Shown here: positions 39,371 to 51,533 of the stretch, piece by piece
Numbering within the stretch: the first letter of the stretch is position 1
Layout of the letters: each line of letters opens with the position of its first letter
DNA from: Amycolatopsis sp. GM8
Lineage (GTDB): Bacteria; Actinomycetota; Actinomycetes; Mycobacteriales; Pseudonocardiaceae
Reading direction: 5' to 3'
Assembly: GCF_021653975.1 (NCBI RefSeq)
Contig: NZ_JAJKFK010000013.1
Span: forward strand, 1-64,000
DNA length: 64,000 nt
Notes under the pieces: model-generated
Told to the model about the DNA's origin: nothing
Databases searched by the model: none
Seen by the model: the letters and a program-made list of their open reading frames with translations, nothing else
Program-made: the position numbers and the translations under genes

Positions 39371-39967
39371 GTGACTACGGTCTTGATCTGCGACGACCGA
39401 CGCAGTGTCCGCGAAGGGCTCACTCGCGTGATGTCTGCTGTCCCCGGCGTCAGTCGCATCGACTGCGTAGCGCACGGTGACGAGTTGCTGGCCAGGTATT
39501 CGCGCCAGCCGGTGGACGTCGTCCTCGTCGGCACCCAGCGCGCGATGCCGGCCGGGGTGGAGGCGACTCGGCGGCTGGTGTCCGCCAATCCCCAGGCGAA
39601 CGTGATCGTCTTCGGCGCGCCCGACGATGCCTCGAGCATCGCCGCCGCGATCGCCGGGGGCGCCCGCGGTTACCTGAGGTGGGACGCCTCTCGCCCCGAG
39701 CTCGTGGCCGCACTGGCGCACACGCTGGCGAGCACCTCGGTGCCCGCACCGCGTCAGCCCGCCGATCCCGGCGTCCAGCTCACCGAACGCGAATTGCAGG
39801 TACTGCGGGGGATGAGTCAGGGCAAGAGCAACGGCCAGATCGGCCGCGAGCTCTACCTGTCGGAAGACACCGTGAAGACGCACGCCCGCCGGCTGTTCCG
39901 CAAGCTGGGCGTGCGGGACCGCGCGCAGGCGGTCGCCCACGGTTTCCGCCGCGGGCTCGTGTCCTGA
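39371..39967 (+). CDS. BldM-like orphan response regulator
   Basis: 198 residues. Receiver-like domain followed by a LuxR helix-turn-helix (LTERELQVLRGMSQGKSNGQIGRELYLSEDTVKTHARRLFRKLGVRDRAQAV). The DNA-binding half is nearly that of BldM, a Streptomyces developmental regulator. The receiver keeps the acidic pair (Asp8, Asp9) but the phospho-acceptor position 54 is Gly (LVGTQRAMP), so it cannot be phosphorylated there. Its place beside whiB, sigD and guaB is that of bldM in Streptomyces. Confidence 0.85.
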   Translation: MTTVLICDDRRSVREGLTRVMSAVPGVSRIDCVAHGDELLARYSRQPVDVVLVGTQRAMPAGVEATRRLVSANPQANVIVFGAPDDASSIAAAIAGGARGYLRWDASRPELVAALAHTLASTSVPAPRQPADPGVQLTERELQVLRGMSQGKSNGQIGRELYLSEDTVKTHARRLFRKLGVRDRAQAVAHGFRRGLVS

Positions 39968-40206
39968 CGGACGCGCTTTTCTGAGTATCTTTCATATTGT
40001 AAGCTGCGCAAGCTCGTTGAATTCTTGAACACCTTTGCGTGACGCTCGCCCGGCGCGCCCCGGATAATCGGGGCGCGCCGATGGCGACCGTGCACGAGCG
40101 ATGTCGACGCCGGGCGGTACGGTGGGCATCACCGGTGCGAGGGATGTTCGATCTCGCGTGCCGTCATTTTGTACGCCTACACGTAACGCTGGGACTGTTG
40201 TCTGCG

Positions 40207-40779
40207 ATGGCCAATGTGGGGGACGGACTGGAGGAGTCAGTCGCCGCCGCCGTCGAGGGAGATCCTCAGGCGACCGAGCGGCTGCTTGCTGCTATCCGTC
40301 CTCTAGTGGTGCGGTATTGCCGCGCCCGAGTAGGCCGGCAGGAGCGTTCGTTCGCTTCGGCAGACGACGTAGCTCAGGAGGTGTGTCTCGCGGTGCTCAC
40401 GGCCCTGCCTTCGTACCGTGACCAAGGGCGCCCGTTCCTGGCTTTCGTGTACGGCATCGCCCAGCACAAGGTGGCCGACGCGCATCGCGCGGCCGCTCGT
40501 AACCGGGCCGAGCCGGTGGCCGAGATCCCGGACGAGATCGAGGGCGATATCGGTCCGGAGCAGCATGCCCTGCAAGGGGAGTTGAACGAGCGGATGGCCC
40601 AGTTGCTCCGGGTGTTGCCGGACAAACAACGCGAGATCGTGGTGCTTCGAGTGGTCGTGGGGTTGTCTGCTGAAGAGACCGCGGAAGCGGTCGACTCGAC
40701 ACCGGGTGCGGTGCGGGTCGCGCAGCATCGTGCCCTCGCGCGCCTCCGCAAGGCGCTGGCGTCCGAGGAGGTGGCCTGA
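40207..40779 (+). CDS. sigD: ECF sigma factor SigD
   Basis: 190 residues from ATG at 40207; the frame is open upstream and the exact start is uncertain. Region 2 (IRPLVVRYCRARVG, SADDVAQEVCLAVLTALPSY, RPFLAFVYGIAQHKVADAHRAA) and region 4 (LPDKQREIVVLRVVVGLSAEETAEAVDSTPGAVRVAQHRAL) are very close to mycobacterial SigD. It is followed directly by its anti-sigma factor gene. Confidence 0.93.
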   Translation: MANVGDGLEESVAAAVEGDPQATERLLAAIRPLVVRYCRARVGRQERSFASADDVAQEVCLAVLTALPSYRDQGRPFLAFVYGIAQHKVADAHRAAARNRAEPVAEIPDEIEGDIGPEQHALQGELNERMAQLLRVLPDKQREIVVLRVVVGLSAEETAEAVDSTPGAVRVAQHRALARLRKALASEEVA

Positions 40780-43730
<2,951 letters not shown>

Positions 43731-43762
43731 CGGGCCTTCAGCACACGAGAGGGGATCCGCAC

Positions 43763-44896
43763 GTGCGGGATCTGATCGAGATCGGGATGGGGCGGACCGC
43801 GCGGCGCGCGTACGACCTCGACGACGTGGAGATCGTCCCGTCGCGCCGGACGCGTTCGTCGGCGGTGGTCTCGACCACCTGGCAGATCGACGCCTACCGG
43901 TTCGACCTTCCGCTCGTCACGCATCCGACCGACGCGATCGTGTCGCCGGCCAGTGCCGTGGAGATCGGGCAGCAGGGCGGGCTCGGGGTGCTCAACGCCG
44001 AGGGCCTGTGGGCCCGGCACGCCGATGTCGAGAAGGCCATGCAGCGGCTGCTCGACACGGTGCAGGACGAGGACCCGACCGCGCTCGTGCGGGTGCTGCA
44101 GGAGCTGCATTCGGCGCCGGTGCAGCCGGAGCTGCTGGACGAGGCGCTGCGCACGGTCCGCGAGTCGGGGGTGACGGTCGCCGCGCGGGTGAGCCCGCAG
44201 CGGGCCGCCGTGCTGACCCCGCACCTGATCGCCGCGGGGGTGGAGATCCTGGTCGTGCAGGGCACGATCATCTCGGCCGAGCACGTGGTCTCGGGCGACG
44301 CGGACCCGCTCGACCTCAAGGAGTTCATCGGCGGGCTCGACGTGCCGGTGATCGCGGGCGGGGTCGCCGACTACCGCACGGCGATGCACCTGATGCGCAC
44401 CGGTGCCGCGGGCGTCATCGTCGGCCATGGCTACACGCCGGGCATCACGAGCACGGACCGGGTGCTGGGCATCGGGGTGCCGATGGCCACCGCGATCATC
44501 GACGCGGCCGCCGCCCGCCGGGACTACCTCGACGAGACGGGCGGCCGCTACGTGCACGTGCTGGCCGACGGCGGCATGACCTGTTCCGGCGATATCGCGA
44601 AGGCGATCGCCTGCGGCGCGGACGCGGTCATGCTGGGCGCGCCGCTCGCGGCGTCCTCGACCGCGCCCGGGCACGGGCTGTACTGGACCGCCGCGGCCGC
44701 GCACCCGTCGCTGCCGCGTTCGCGCGTGGCCGCGGGCCCGGACATCGAGGTCGACCTGAAGACGCTGCTGTTCGGGCCCTCCTCGGACGCCGACGGGGCG
44801 ATCAACCTGTTCGGTGCGCTGCGCCGCGCGATGGCGAAGACGGGGTATTCGGATCTGAAGGAGTTCCAGCGTGTCGGGCTGTCCGTGCGCGGCTGA
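43763..44896 (+). CDS. guaB3: GuaB3-family IMPDH/GMP reductase-like protein
   Basis: 377 residues, no CBS domains. VEIVPSRRTRSSAVVSTTWQIDAYRFDLPLV and LADGGMTCSGDIAKAIACGADAVMLG are GuaB3 landmarks. The residue equivalent to the IMPDH catalytic Cys is Thr229 (GITSTDRV). Follows guaB by 32 bp as in mycobacteria. Activity uncertain. Confidence 0.9.
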   Translation: MRDLIEIGMGRTARRAYDLDDVEIVPSRRTRSSAVVSTTWQIDAYRFDLPLVTHPTDAIVSPASAVEIGQQGGLGVLNAEGLWARHADVEKAMQRLLDTVQDEDPTALVRVLQELHSAPVQPELLDEALRTVRESGVTVAARVSPQRAAVLTPHLIAAGVEILVVQGTIISAEHVVSGDADPLDLKEFIGGLDVPVIAGGVADYRTAMHLMRTGAAGVIVGHGYTPGITSTDRVLGIGVPMATAIIDAAAARRDYLDETGGRYVHVLADGGMTCSGDIAKAIACGADAVMLGAPLAASSTAPGHGLYWTAAAAHPSLPRSRVAAGPDIEVDLKTLLFGPSSDADGAINLFGALRRAMAKTGYSDLKEFQRVGLSVRG

Positions 44897-44952
44897 ACCC
44901 ATCGGTAACTTACTCCTGGTCAGGAGCCGGCCCCGGCGTTACCCTTTTTGGT

Positions 44953-46647
44953 GTGACCGCGAGTAACAGCAGCGCAGCTGACTATGACGTGATCGTGGTC
45001 GGATCGGGCTTCGGCGGCAGCGTCGCGGCCCTCCGGCTCACCGAGAAGGGCTACCGGGTCGCCGTGCTGGAGGCCGGCCGGCGGTTCGCCGACGACGAGT
45101 TCGCGAAGACGTCCTGGGACCTCAAGCGGTACCTGTGGGCGCCCGCGCTCGGCTGCTTCGGCATCCAGCGTATCCACCTGCTCAACAACGTCATGGTGCT
45201 CGCGGGCGCCGGGGTCGGCGGTGGCTCGCTGGTCTACGCGAACACGCTGTACCGGCCGCTGAAGCCGTTCTACCGCGACCGGCAGTGGGCACACATCACC
45301 GACTGGGAGGCCGAACTCGCGCCGCACTACGACCAGGCGAGCCGGATGCTGGGCGTGGTCACGAACCCGACGGTCACGCCGTCGGACGAGGTGATGCGCA
45401 AGGTCGCGGCGGACATGGGGGTCGCGGACAGCTACCACCCCACGCCCGTCGGGGTGTATTTCGGCAAGCCCGGCGAGCAGGTGGCCGACCCGTACTTCGG
45501 TGGTGCCGGGCCGGAACGCGTCGGCTGCACCGAATGTGGTGCGTGCATGACCGGGTGCCGGGTGGGCGCGAAGAACACGCTGGTCAAGAACTACCTGTAC
45601 CTCGCGGAACGGGGTGGCGCGAAGGTCCTTCCGATGTCCACTGTGGACACCGTGCGGCCGCGGGCGGGCGGTTCGTTCGTCGTCGAGGTGCACCGGACGG
45701 GCTCGAAGCGTTCCCGTAGCACGCTGACCGCGGGCCAGGTCGTGCTGGCGGCGGGCACCTGGGGTACCCAGCAGTTGCTGCATCGCATGCGGGACAAGGG
45801 TGTGCTGCCGGAGTTGTCCGCGCGGTTCGGTGAGCTGACCCGGACGAACTCGGAGGCGATCATCGGCGCCGGACGGCTGTCGGTCGATCCCGCGCAGGAC
45901 TTCAGCCGCGGCGTGGCGATCACGTCGTCGATCCACCCGGACGAGACCACGCACATCGAGCCGGTGCGGTACGGCAAGGGCAGCAACGCGATGAGCCTGC
46001 TGCAGACGATCGCGACGGACGGTTCGCTGAAGGCGCCGCGGTGGCGGCAGATGCTGGCGACGATGCTGCGGCATCCGGTGCGGTCGCTGCGGATGCTCAA
46101 CGGGTACCGGTGGAGCGAGCGGACCGTGATCCTGCTGGTGATGCAGAGCCTCGACAACTCGATCACGACGTTCACCAGGCGCGGCCTGTTCGGGCGGCGG
46201 CGATACACGTCGAAGCAGGGGCACGGGGAGCCGAACCCGTCGTTCATCCCGGCCGGGCACGAGGCGAACCTGCGCACGGCCGAGCACATCGACGGCGTCG
46301 CGGGCGGGACGTGGGGCGAGATCTTCGACATCCCGCTGACGGCCCACTTCATCGGCGGCGCGCCGATCGGTGTCTCCGTCGCCGACGGCGTGATCGACCC
46401 GTACCACCGCGTGTTCAACTACCCCGGCCTGTCCATTGTGGACGGGACAGCGGTCACGGCGAACCTGGGTGTGAACCCGTCGCTCACCATCGCGGCACAG
46501 GCCGAGCGGGCGTTTTCCTTCTGGCCCAACAAGGGCGAGGCCGACCCGAGGCCCGCGCAGGAGGCGGGGTACCAGCGGCTCGACCCGGTCGCGCCGAAGA
46601 ACCCCGCCGTCCCCGCGGAAGCCCCGGCGGCACTGCGTTCGGTCTAG
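44953..46647 (+). CDS. GMC-family oxidoreductase, ChoD-like
   Basis: 564 residues from GTG at 44953. FAD motif VIVVGSGFGGSVAALRL, AGAGVGGGSLVYANTL, C-terminal GGAPIG and NPSLTIAAQAER. A Cys-rich GCTECGACMTGCRVGAKNT insert near residue 195 looks like half a ferredoxin and is a mark of the ChoD/Rv3409c family, which despite its name is not a classical cholesterol oxidase. Lies between guaB3 and guaA as in mycobacteria. Confidence 0.87.
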   Translation: MTASNSSAADYDVIVVGSGFGGSVAALRLTEKGYRVAVLEAGRRFADDEFAKTSWDLKRYLWAPALGCFGIQRIHLLNNVMVLAGAGVGGGSLVYANTLYRPLKPFYRDRQWAHITDWEAELAPHYDQASRMLGVVTNPTVTPSDEVMRKVAADMGVADSYHPTPVGVYFGKPGEQVADPYFGGAGPERVGCTECGACMTGCRVGAKNTLVKNYLYLAERGGAKVLPMSTVDTVRPRAGGSFVVEVHRTGSKRSRSTLTAGQVVLAAGTWGTQQLLHRMRDKGVLPELSARFGELTRTNSEAIIGAGRLSVDPAQDFSRGVAITSSIHPDETTHIEPVRYGKGSNAMSLLQTIATDGSLKAPRWRQMLATMLRHPVRSLRMLNGYRWSERTVILLVMQSLDNSITTFTRRGLFGRRRYTSKQGHGEPNPSFIPAGHEANLRTAEHIDGVAGGTWGEIFDIPLTAHFIGGAPIGVSVADGVIDPYHRVFNYPGLSIVDGTAVTANLGVNPSLTIAAQAERAFSFWPNKGEADPRPAQEAGYQRLDPVAPKNPAVPAEAPAALRSV

Positions 46648-46797
46648 CGCCCGCCGATCGGCGTGTTTGCTCCTCCCGTCGGTGAGTTGGCTCCCGGCGT
46701 CGGTGAGTTGGCCTCCCGCGCAAACGGGCCGCGTGGCGGGCCAATTCACCGACGTGACGGGCAAACTCACCGACGTGGCGGGCAAACACGGCGGGCG
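46648..46797. repeat. long imperfect inverted repeat with internal direct repeats
   Basis: Fills the convergent gap. Left arm: cgcccgcc, gtgtttgc, then gtcggtgagttggc twice; right arm: ccaattcaccgacg, caaactcaccgacg, then gcaaacac and ggcgggcg. Could fold into one large cruciform or a bidirectional terminator. Confidence 0.75.
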
Positions 46798-46799
46798 GC

Positions 46800-48245
46800 T
46801 TACAGCTCGATCCCGGTGAACACCGTGACGTGCTCCTCCGTCAGGTCGTGCATCGCGGCGAGGACGCCTTCGCGGCCGACGCCGGAGCCCTTGACGCCGC
46901 CGTAGGGCATCTGGTCCGCGCGGTACGAAGGCACGTCGCCGACGATGATGCCGCCGACTTCGAGTTCGGCCGAAGCGCGGAAAGCCTGCTGCACGTCGCG
47001 TGTGAACACGCCTGCCTGCAACCCGTACGCCGAGGCGTTGACCGCGGCGAAAGCCTCATCCGGGCTGTCCACAATGGACAAAGCGAGCACTGGGCCGAAG
47101 ATCTCCTCCGCCCAGGCCTTGGCGTCCACCGGCACATCCGTCAGCAGCGTGGGCTCGACGCTCGCACCCTCCCGCGTACCGCCGGTCAGCACCTTCGCGC
47201 CACCGGCCACGGCGTCCTCGACCCACGCCACGATCCGCTTCGCCGCCGCCTCGTCCACCACCGGGCCCACGTCGACCGTCGTGTCGTACGGGTCGCCGGT
47301 CTTCTGCGCCCGCACGGCGTCCACCAACGCCGGCACGAACTCGTCCGCGACGGACCGCTCCACGATCACCCGCTGCACCGCGATGCACGACTGCCCGGCC
47401 TGGTAGTTCCCGAACGTCGCGATGCGCGCCGCGGCACCCGGCAGGTCCGGCCAGTCACCGAGGACGACCGCCGCCGCGTTGCCGCCCAGCTCCAGCACGA
47501 TGTGCTTGCGCGGCGCCGCCTCGGCCAGCGACCAGCCGACCGGGCCGGAACCGGTGAACGACACCACCGGCAGCCGCGGGTCCGCGACGAGCGCGCCCGT
47601 CTCGGCATTTCCCAGCGGCAGCACGGAGAAAGCGCCTTCCGGCAGATCCGTCTCAGCGAGGATCTCGCCCAGGATCAGAGCCGACAACGGGGTGCGCGGC
47701 GCCGGCTTGACGATGATCGGCGCGCCGACCGCGAGCGAGGGCGCGACCTTGTGCGCGACCAGGTTCAGCGGGAAGTTGAACGGCGCGATACCCAGCACCG
47801 GACCGCGCGGCACGCGCCGGACCAGCGCGAGCCGCCCTTCGCCGCCGGCATCGGTGTCGAGCCGCTGGACCTCACCGGTGAACCGGCGGGCTTCCTCGGC
47901 GGCGATCCGGAACACCGAGACCGCGCGCTTCACCTCGACCTCGGCCCACTTGTACGGCTTGCCGTTCTCGGCGGTGATGACCTCGGCCAGCTCCTCGGCG
48001 CGCGCGGCGAGCCGGCGGGACACGTGGTCCAGCGCGGCGGCCCGGACGTGCGCGGGCGAGCGGCGGAATTCGGGCGCGACCGCCACGGCCGCCGCCACGG
48101 CCCGTTCCACCTGGTCGGGACCGGGCACGGCGACGGTGGCGACCTCGCTGCCGTCCATCGGGTGCGTGACCTCGAGCGTGCCGGTGCCCTGCTCCGCCCG
48201 GCCGGCGATCCACGCGGGGCGTGGCTCCGGAGTGATGGTGTCCAT
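46800..48245 (-). CDS. NAD(P)-dependent aldehyde dehydrogenase
   Basis: 481 residues. [40 protein letters not shown], catalytic Glu in LELGGNAA and catalytic Cys in [12 protein letters not shown]. Closest in style to lactaldehyde/succinate-semialdehyde/phosphonoacetaldehyde dehydrogenases; substrate unknown. Divergent from guaA. Confidence 0.88.
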   Translation of the reverse strand: MDTITPEPRPAWIAGRAEQGTGTLEVTHPMDGSEVATVAVPGPDQVERAVAAAVAVAPEFRRSPAHVRAAALDHVSRRLAARAEELAEVITAENGKPYKWAEVEVKRAVSVFRIAAEEARRFTGEVQRLDTDAGGEGRLALVRRVPRGPVLGIAPFNFPLNLVAHKVAPSLAVGAPIIVKPAPRTPLSALILGEILAETDLPEGAFSVLPLGNAETGALVADPRLPVVSFTGSGPVGWSLAEAAPRKHIVLELGGNAAAVVLGDWPDLPGAAARIATFGNYQAGQSCIAVQRVIVERSVADEFVPALVDAVRAQKTGDPYDTTVDVGPVVDEAAAKRIVAWVEDAVAGGAKVLTGGTREGASVEPTLLTDVPVDAKAWAEEIFGPVLALSIVDSPDEAFAAVNASAYGLQAGVFTRDVQQAFRASAELEVGGIIVGDVPSYRADQMPYGGVKGSGVGREGVLAAMHDLTEEHVTVFTGIEL

Positions 48246-48344
48246 GACACCAAGGTAAGGCGCGCCGGTTTGGTCCGGGCCGGGGGAGGCGTGGTGTGGC
48301 TCACCTGGGACGATGGTTGTCTCGGCTCAGGTAGGAGGTGCGGG

Positions 48345-49889
48345 TTGGGTCCCGTCGTCGTGGTGGACTTCGGCGCGCAGTACGCGCAGCTGATCGCGCG
48401 CCGGGTCCGCGAAGCCCAGGTGTACTCCGAGGTGGTGCCGCACGACGCCACGGTCGAGGAGATCATGGCGCGTAACCCCGCCGCGATCATCCTTTCCGGT
48501 GGCCCGGCCAGCGCCTACTCGCCCGGCGCGCCCGGCATGGACCCGGCGCTCGCGAAGGCCGGCGTGCCGATCTTCGGGATCTGCTACGGGTTTCAGGTGC
48601 TCGCGCAGGCGCTCGGCGGCACCGTCGAGGCGACCGGTTTCCGCGAATACGGCCGCACCGAGCTGGACCTCGCCGACGACGCCGGCATCCTGCACCGCGA
48701 ACTGCCCGCACGGCACCAGGTGTGGATGAGCCACGGCGACAGTGTCACGAAGGCCCCGCCCGGCGCCGCGGTCACAGCCTCGTCCGGACGCACACCCGTT
48801 GCGGCGTACGAGAATCCCGCCGAGGGCTACGCCGGGGTGCAGTACCACCCGGAGGTACTGCACTCGCCGCACGGCCAGGAGGTGTTGCGCCGCTTCCTGC
48901 GCGATATCGCGGGCATCGGCCCGGAGTGGACCACCGCGTCCATTGTGGACGAACAGATCGCCAAGATCCGCGAGCAGATCGGCGATGGCAGGGCGATCTG
49001 CGGGCTGTCCGGCGGGGTCGACTCCGCCGTCGCCGGCGCGCTCGTGCAGCGTGCCATCGGTGACCGGCTGACTTGCGTCTTCGTCGACCACGGCCTGCTG
49101 CGCGCCGGTGAGCGCGCCCAGGTCGAGCGGGACTTCGTGGCGGCGACCGGGGTCGACCTGGTCACCGTCGACGCGCGCGACCGGTTCCTCGACGCGCTGG
49201 CCGGGGTGTCCGACCCCGAGGAGAAGCGCAAGATCATCGGCCGCGAGTTCATCCGGGTGTTCGAGCAGGCCGAGCGGGATCTCAAGGCGCGCGGTGACTA
49301 CCGGTTCCTCGTGCAGGGCACGCTGTACCCGGACGTCGTCGAGTCCGGCGGCGGCGCGGGCGCGTCGAACATCAAGAGCCACCACAACGTCGGTGGGCTG
49401 CCCGACGACTTGCAGTTCGAGCTGGTCGAGCCGCTGCGGCTGCTGTTCAAGGACGAGGTGCGCCGGGTCGGTCTCGAACTGGGCCTGCCCGAGACGATCG
49501 TGCAGCGCCAGCCGTTCCCCGGGCCGGGGCTGGGCATCCGGATCATCGGCGAGGTCACCCACGACCGGCTGGAGACCCTGCGCGCGGCGGACGCGATCGC
49601 GCGCGAGGAGCTGACCGCCGCCGGTTTGGACCGCGACATCTGGCAGTGCCCGGTGGTGCTGCTCGCGGACGTGCGCAGTGTCGGTGTGCAGGGCGACGGC
49701 CGCACCTACGGGCATCCGGTGGTGCTGCGGCCGGTGTCCAGCGAGGACGCGATGACCGCGGACTGGACCCGGCTGCCGTACGAAGTGCTGGAGCGTATCT
49801 CGACCCGGATCACCAACGAGGTGGCCGAGGTCAACCGGGTCGTGCTGGACGTGACCAGCAAGCCGCCGGGCACCATCGAGTGGGAATGA
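48345..49889 (+). CDS. guaA: GMP synthase (glutamine-hydrolysing)
   Basis: 514 residues. GATase class I domain with nucleophile Cys80 (GICYGFQ), His/Glu in YHPEV; ATP-pyrophosphatase P-loop [10 protein letters not shown] near residue 220; C-terminal dimerisation region ending [17 protein letters not shown]. Start TTG at 48345 is chosen because aggagg lies 6 bases upstream and the product begins [13 protein letters not shown]; the frame stays open much further upstream, antisense to the aldehyde dehydrogenase. Confidence 0.95.
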   Translation: MGPVVVVDFGAQYAQLIARRVREAQVYSEVVPHDATVEEIMARNPAAIILSGGPASAYSPGAPGMDPALAKAGVPIFGICYGFQVLAQALGGTVEATGFREYGRTELDLADDAGILHRELPARHQVWMSHGDSVTKAPPGAAVTASSGRTPVAAYENPAEGYAGVQYHPEVLHSPHGQEVLRRFLRDIAGIGPEWTTASIVDEQIAKIREQIGDGRAICGLSGGVDSAVAGALVQRAIGDRLTCVFVDHGLLRAGERAQVERDFVAATGVDLVTVDARDRFLDALAGVSDPEEKRKIIGREFIRVFEQAERDLKARGDYRFLVQGTLYPDVVESGGGAGASNIKSHHNVGGLPDDLQFELVEPLRLLFKDEVRRVGLELGLPETIVQRQPFPGPGLGIRIIGEVTHDRLETLRAADAIAREELTAAGLDRDIWQCPVVLLADVRSVGVQGDGRTYGHPVVLRPVSSEDAMTADWTRLPYEVLERISTRITNEVAEVNRVVLDVTSKPPGTIEWE

Positions 49890-49893
49890 CGAA

Positions 49894-49920
49894 CGACGCC
49901 GAGTGTCGAACTCGGCGTCG
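49894..49920 (+). terminator. guaA terminator hairpin
   Basis: cgacgccgag, loop tgtcgaa, ctcggcgtcg: perfect 10-bp stem five bases after the guaA stop codon. Confidence 0.7.
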
Positions 49921-49966
49921 TCGGTGTCGGACTCGGCGTCGTGGGTGTCGGACTCGCGGTCAGTCG
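49904..49966. repeat. three 21-bp direct repeats
   Basis: tgtcgRactcggcgtcgtSgg begins at 49904, 49925 and 49946, the third copy diverged. Overlaps the terminator hairpin of guaA and reaches the end of the next gene. Confidence 0.75.
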
Positions 49967-50187
49967 TCGCGGCGGTTGCCGCGGAGTGAGGCGCCCAGCA
50001 TCAGCGCCCCGAACAGGATCGCGCCGCCCGCCAGCAGCCACCGCAGGTCGAACGAAGGCAGCCACGTCCGGCCGTCGGTCAGCACGTAGGCCGACGCGCA
50101 CAGCGTCGCGATCCCGATCAGCAGGCCGAAGATGTCCAGCCCGCGGCGGCGAGGCCGCTGTTCCGTCATTTCGTCGTACTCAGCCAC
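49960..50187 (-). CDS. small two-helix membrane protein
   Basis: 75 residues. Two hydrophobic segments (IFGLLIGIATLCASAYVL and WLLAGGAILFGALMLGASL) with charged ends. No recognised family. Overlaps the 3' end of the PspC gene by 8 bp, so translated from the same mRNA. GTG start. Confidence 0.65.
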   Translation of the reverse strand: MAEYDEMTEQRPRRRGLDIFGLLIGIATLCASAYVLTDGRTWLPSFDLRWLLAGGAILFGALMLGASLRGNRRDD

Positions 50188-51418
50188 GGCGCACCTCGAT
50201 GTTTCCCGCTCCCTGCGTAACCGTCAGATTCAGCTGCAGCCCACCCGGGCCGTCCGAGCCGTTGTCCTGCCCCGTGATGACCGGCCTGCCCACACCGTCG
50301 CTCGTCGAGCCCAGGCAGTCCGCGTTGCCGGCCTGGATCTCGCAGCTGTAGTGCACATCCGCGGTGGGCGGCACGGTGATGGTGGTCTGCCCCGCCCCGC
50401 TGTGCACCGAGGTGGTCACCGGCGTCGACGAGTCCAGCCTCGTCAGGTCCAGCTGGAGGTTGCCCGCGGTGTGCGAGTACACCGGCTGCACCTCGGCGGC
50501 CGTCGTGGGTGCGGCGTTGATGTCGCCGAACCCGCCCGGGTAGTCGCCGACCGGCACCGACGTGAGCCCGATGCCGACGATCGACAGCGGCACCGCCAGC
50601 CAGATCAGGCCCCGCCCGCCGCGGACGAACGCGCCCGCCACCAGTCCGACGCCGAGGACGCCGAGCACCAGCCCGATGATGTGCGGCACCGAGAACCAGT
50701 CGATGCCCACGGCCGCGGCACCCGCTCCGGCGCCGGCCACCAGCAACGCGATCCCGAACGTCGCGACCCCGACCTTCGACCGTGGCCGCTGCCGGCGTCT
50801 CGGCGGTGCCGGCGGCGGCGCGTACGGCGACGGCGCGGGCTCCGGATCAGGCAGGTCCCAGGCCAGCGGTGGCGCGCCGAGCGGGTCGGGGCCCGCGGCG
50901 GCGGTACTGGGGGTGGACATCGGGTACGTCATGGTCTCCTCCGCGGGTCCGACCGGCCGGTTCTCCTGGCCACGGCTTCGGTGCAGCAGGTAGAGCGCGG
51001 TCACCAGGAACGCCAGGCCGATCAGGCCACCCCCGTCGAACCAGCCCCAGCCGCGGTCGAACGACAGCCCGGTCAGCGGGAAGAACGCGATGATCAGGAT
51101 GATCGTGAACGCCTTCGACATCGAGCTGCGGCCGCGGCCGACCAGCGCCTCGATCGGCGAGACCTCGTCGGTTTCGCTGGCGAAGAACAGCCAGCCCAGC
51201 ACGTACAGCGGCAAGCCGATGCCGCCGAAGATCGTTGTCACGACAAAGGCGACCCGCACGATCACCGGGTCGATGCCGTACCGCCGGCCGATGCCGGCGG
51301 CGACCCCCGCGACCTTCTTGCCGTGCGACGGCCGGCGCGGGCGGCTGGCCCAGAAGTCCTTCAGCGTCTCTTCGAACCCGCCAAGATGCGTCTTGGTCCG
51401 TTCTGCTGCGCCACTCAT
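50180..51418 (-). CDS. PspC-domain multi-pass membrane protein
   Basis: 412 residues. PspC domain at residues about 33-83 (KKVAGVAAGIGRRYGIDPVIVRVAFVV), several more transmembrane helices, a Pro-rich cytoplasmic linker and a C-terminal exported beta-rich domain (about 310-412) of the kind found in toastrack/LiaF-like proteins. Divergent from the PspC-kinase; likely part of an envelope-stress module. Confidence 0.8.
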   Translation of the reverse strand: MSGAAERTKTHLGGFEETLKDFWASRPRRPSHGKKVAGVAAGIGRRYGIDPVIVRVAFVVTTIFGGIGLPLYVLGWLFFASETDEVSPIEALVGRGRSSMSKAFTIILIIAFFPLTGLSFDRGWGWFDGGGLIGLAFLVTALYLLHRSRGQENRPVGPAEETMTYPMSTPSTAAAGPDPLGAPPLAWDLPDPEPAPSPYAPPPAPPRRRQRPRSKVGVATFGIALLVAGAGAGAAAVGIDWFSVPHIIGLVLGVLGVGLVAGAFVRGGRGLIWLAVPLSIVGIGLTSVPVGDYPGGFGDINAAPTTAAEVQPVYSHTAGNLQLDLTRLDSSTPVTTSVHSGAGQTTITVPPTADVHYSCEIQAGNADCLGSTSDGVGRPVITGQDNGSDGPGGLQLNLTVTQGAGNIEVRRG

Positions 51419-51470
51419 GCCATCGAATATCGGTCACCGGCGGTGTGGGCACATCGGGGAAGGTCCCTGA

Positions 51471-51502
51471 GATTCACGATCAGGGTCTTTCCCTGATGAA
51501 TC
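51471..51502. promoter_or_regulatory. inverted repeat in the divergent PspC promoter
   Basis: gattca-cga-tcaggg, tcttt, ccctga-tgaatc: two 6-bp blocks on each side pair perfectly, with a 3-base insertion on the left. A further ccctga precedes it. Likely the operator of the LuxR-type regulator at 52841 for both directions. Confidence 0.5.
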
Positions 51503-51533
51503 GGGCTTGCGGGCGTGTGAGCATGGAAGAACC

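Noticed and set aside
46830-49889. 1019-codon frame that would extend guaA upstream
   Set aside because: The upstream part is antisense to the aldehyde dehydrogenase; TTG at 48345 with aggagg gives the family N terminus.
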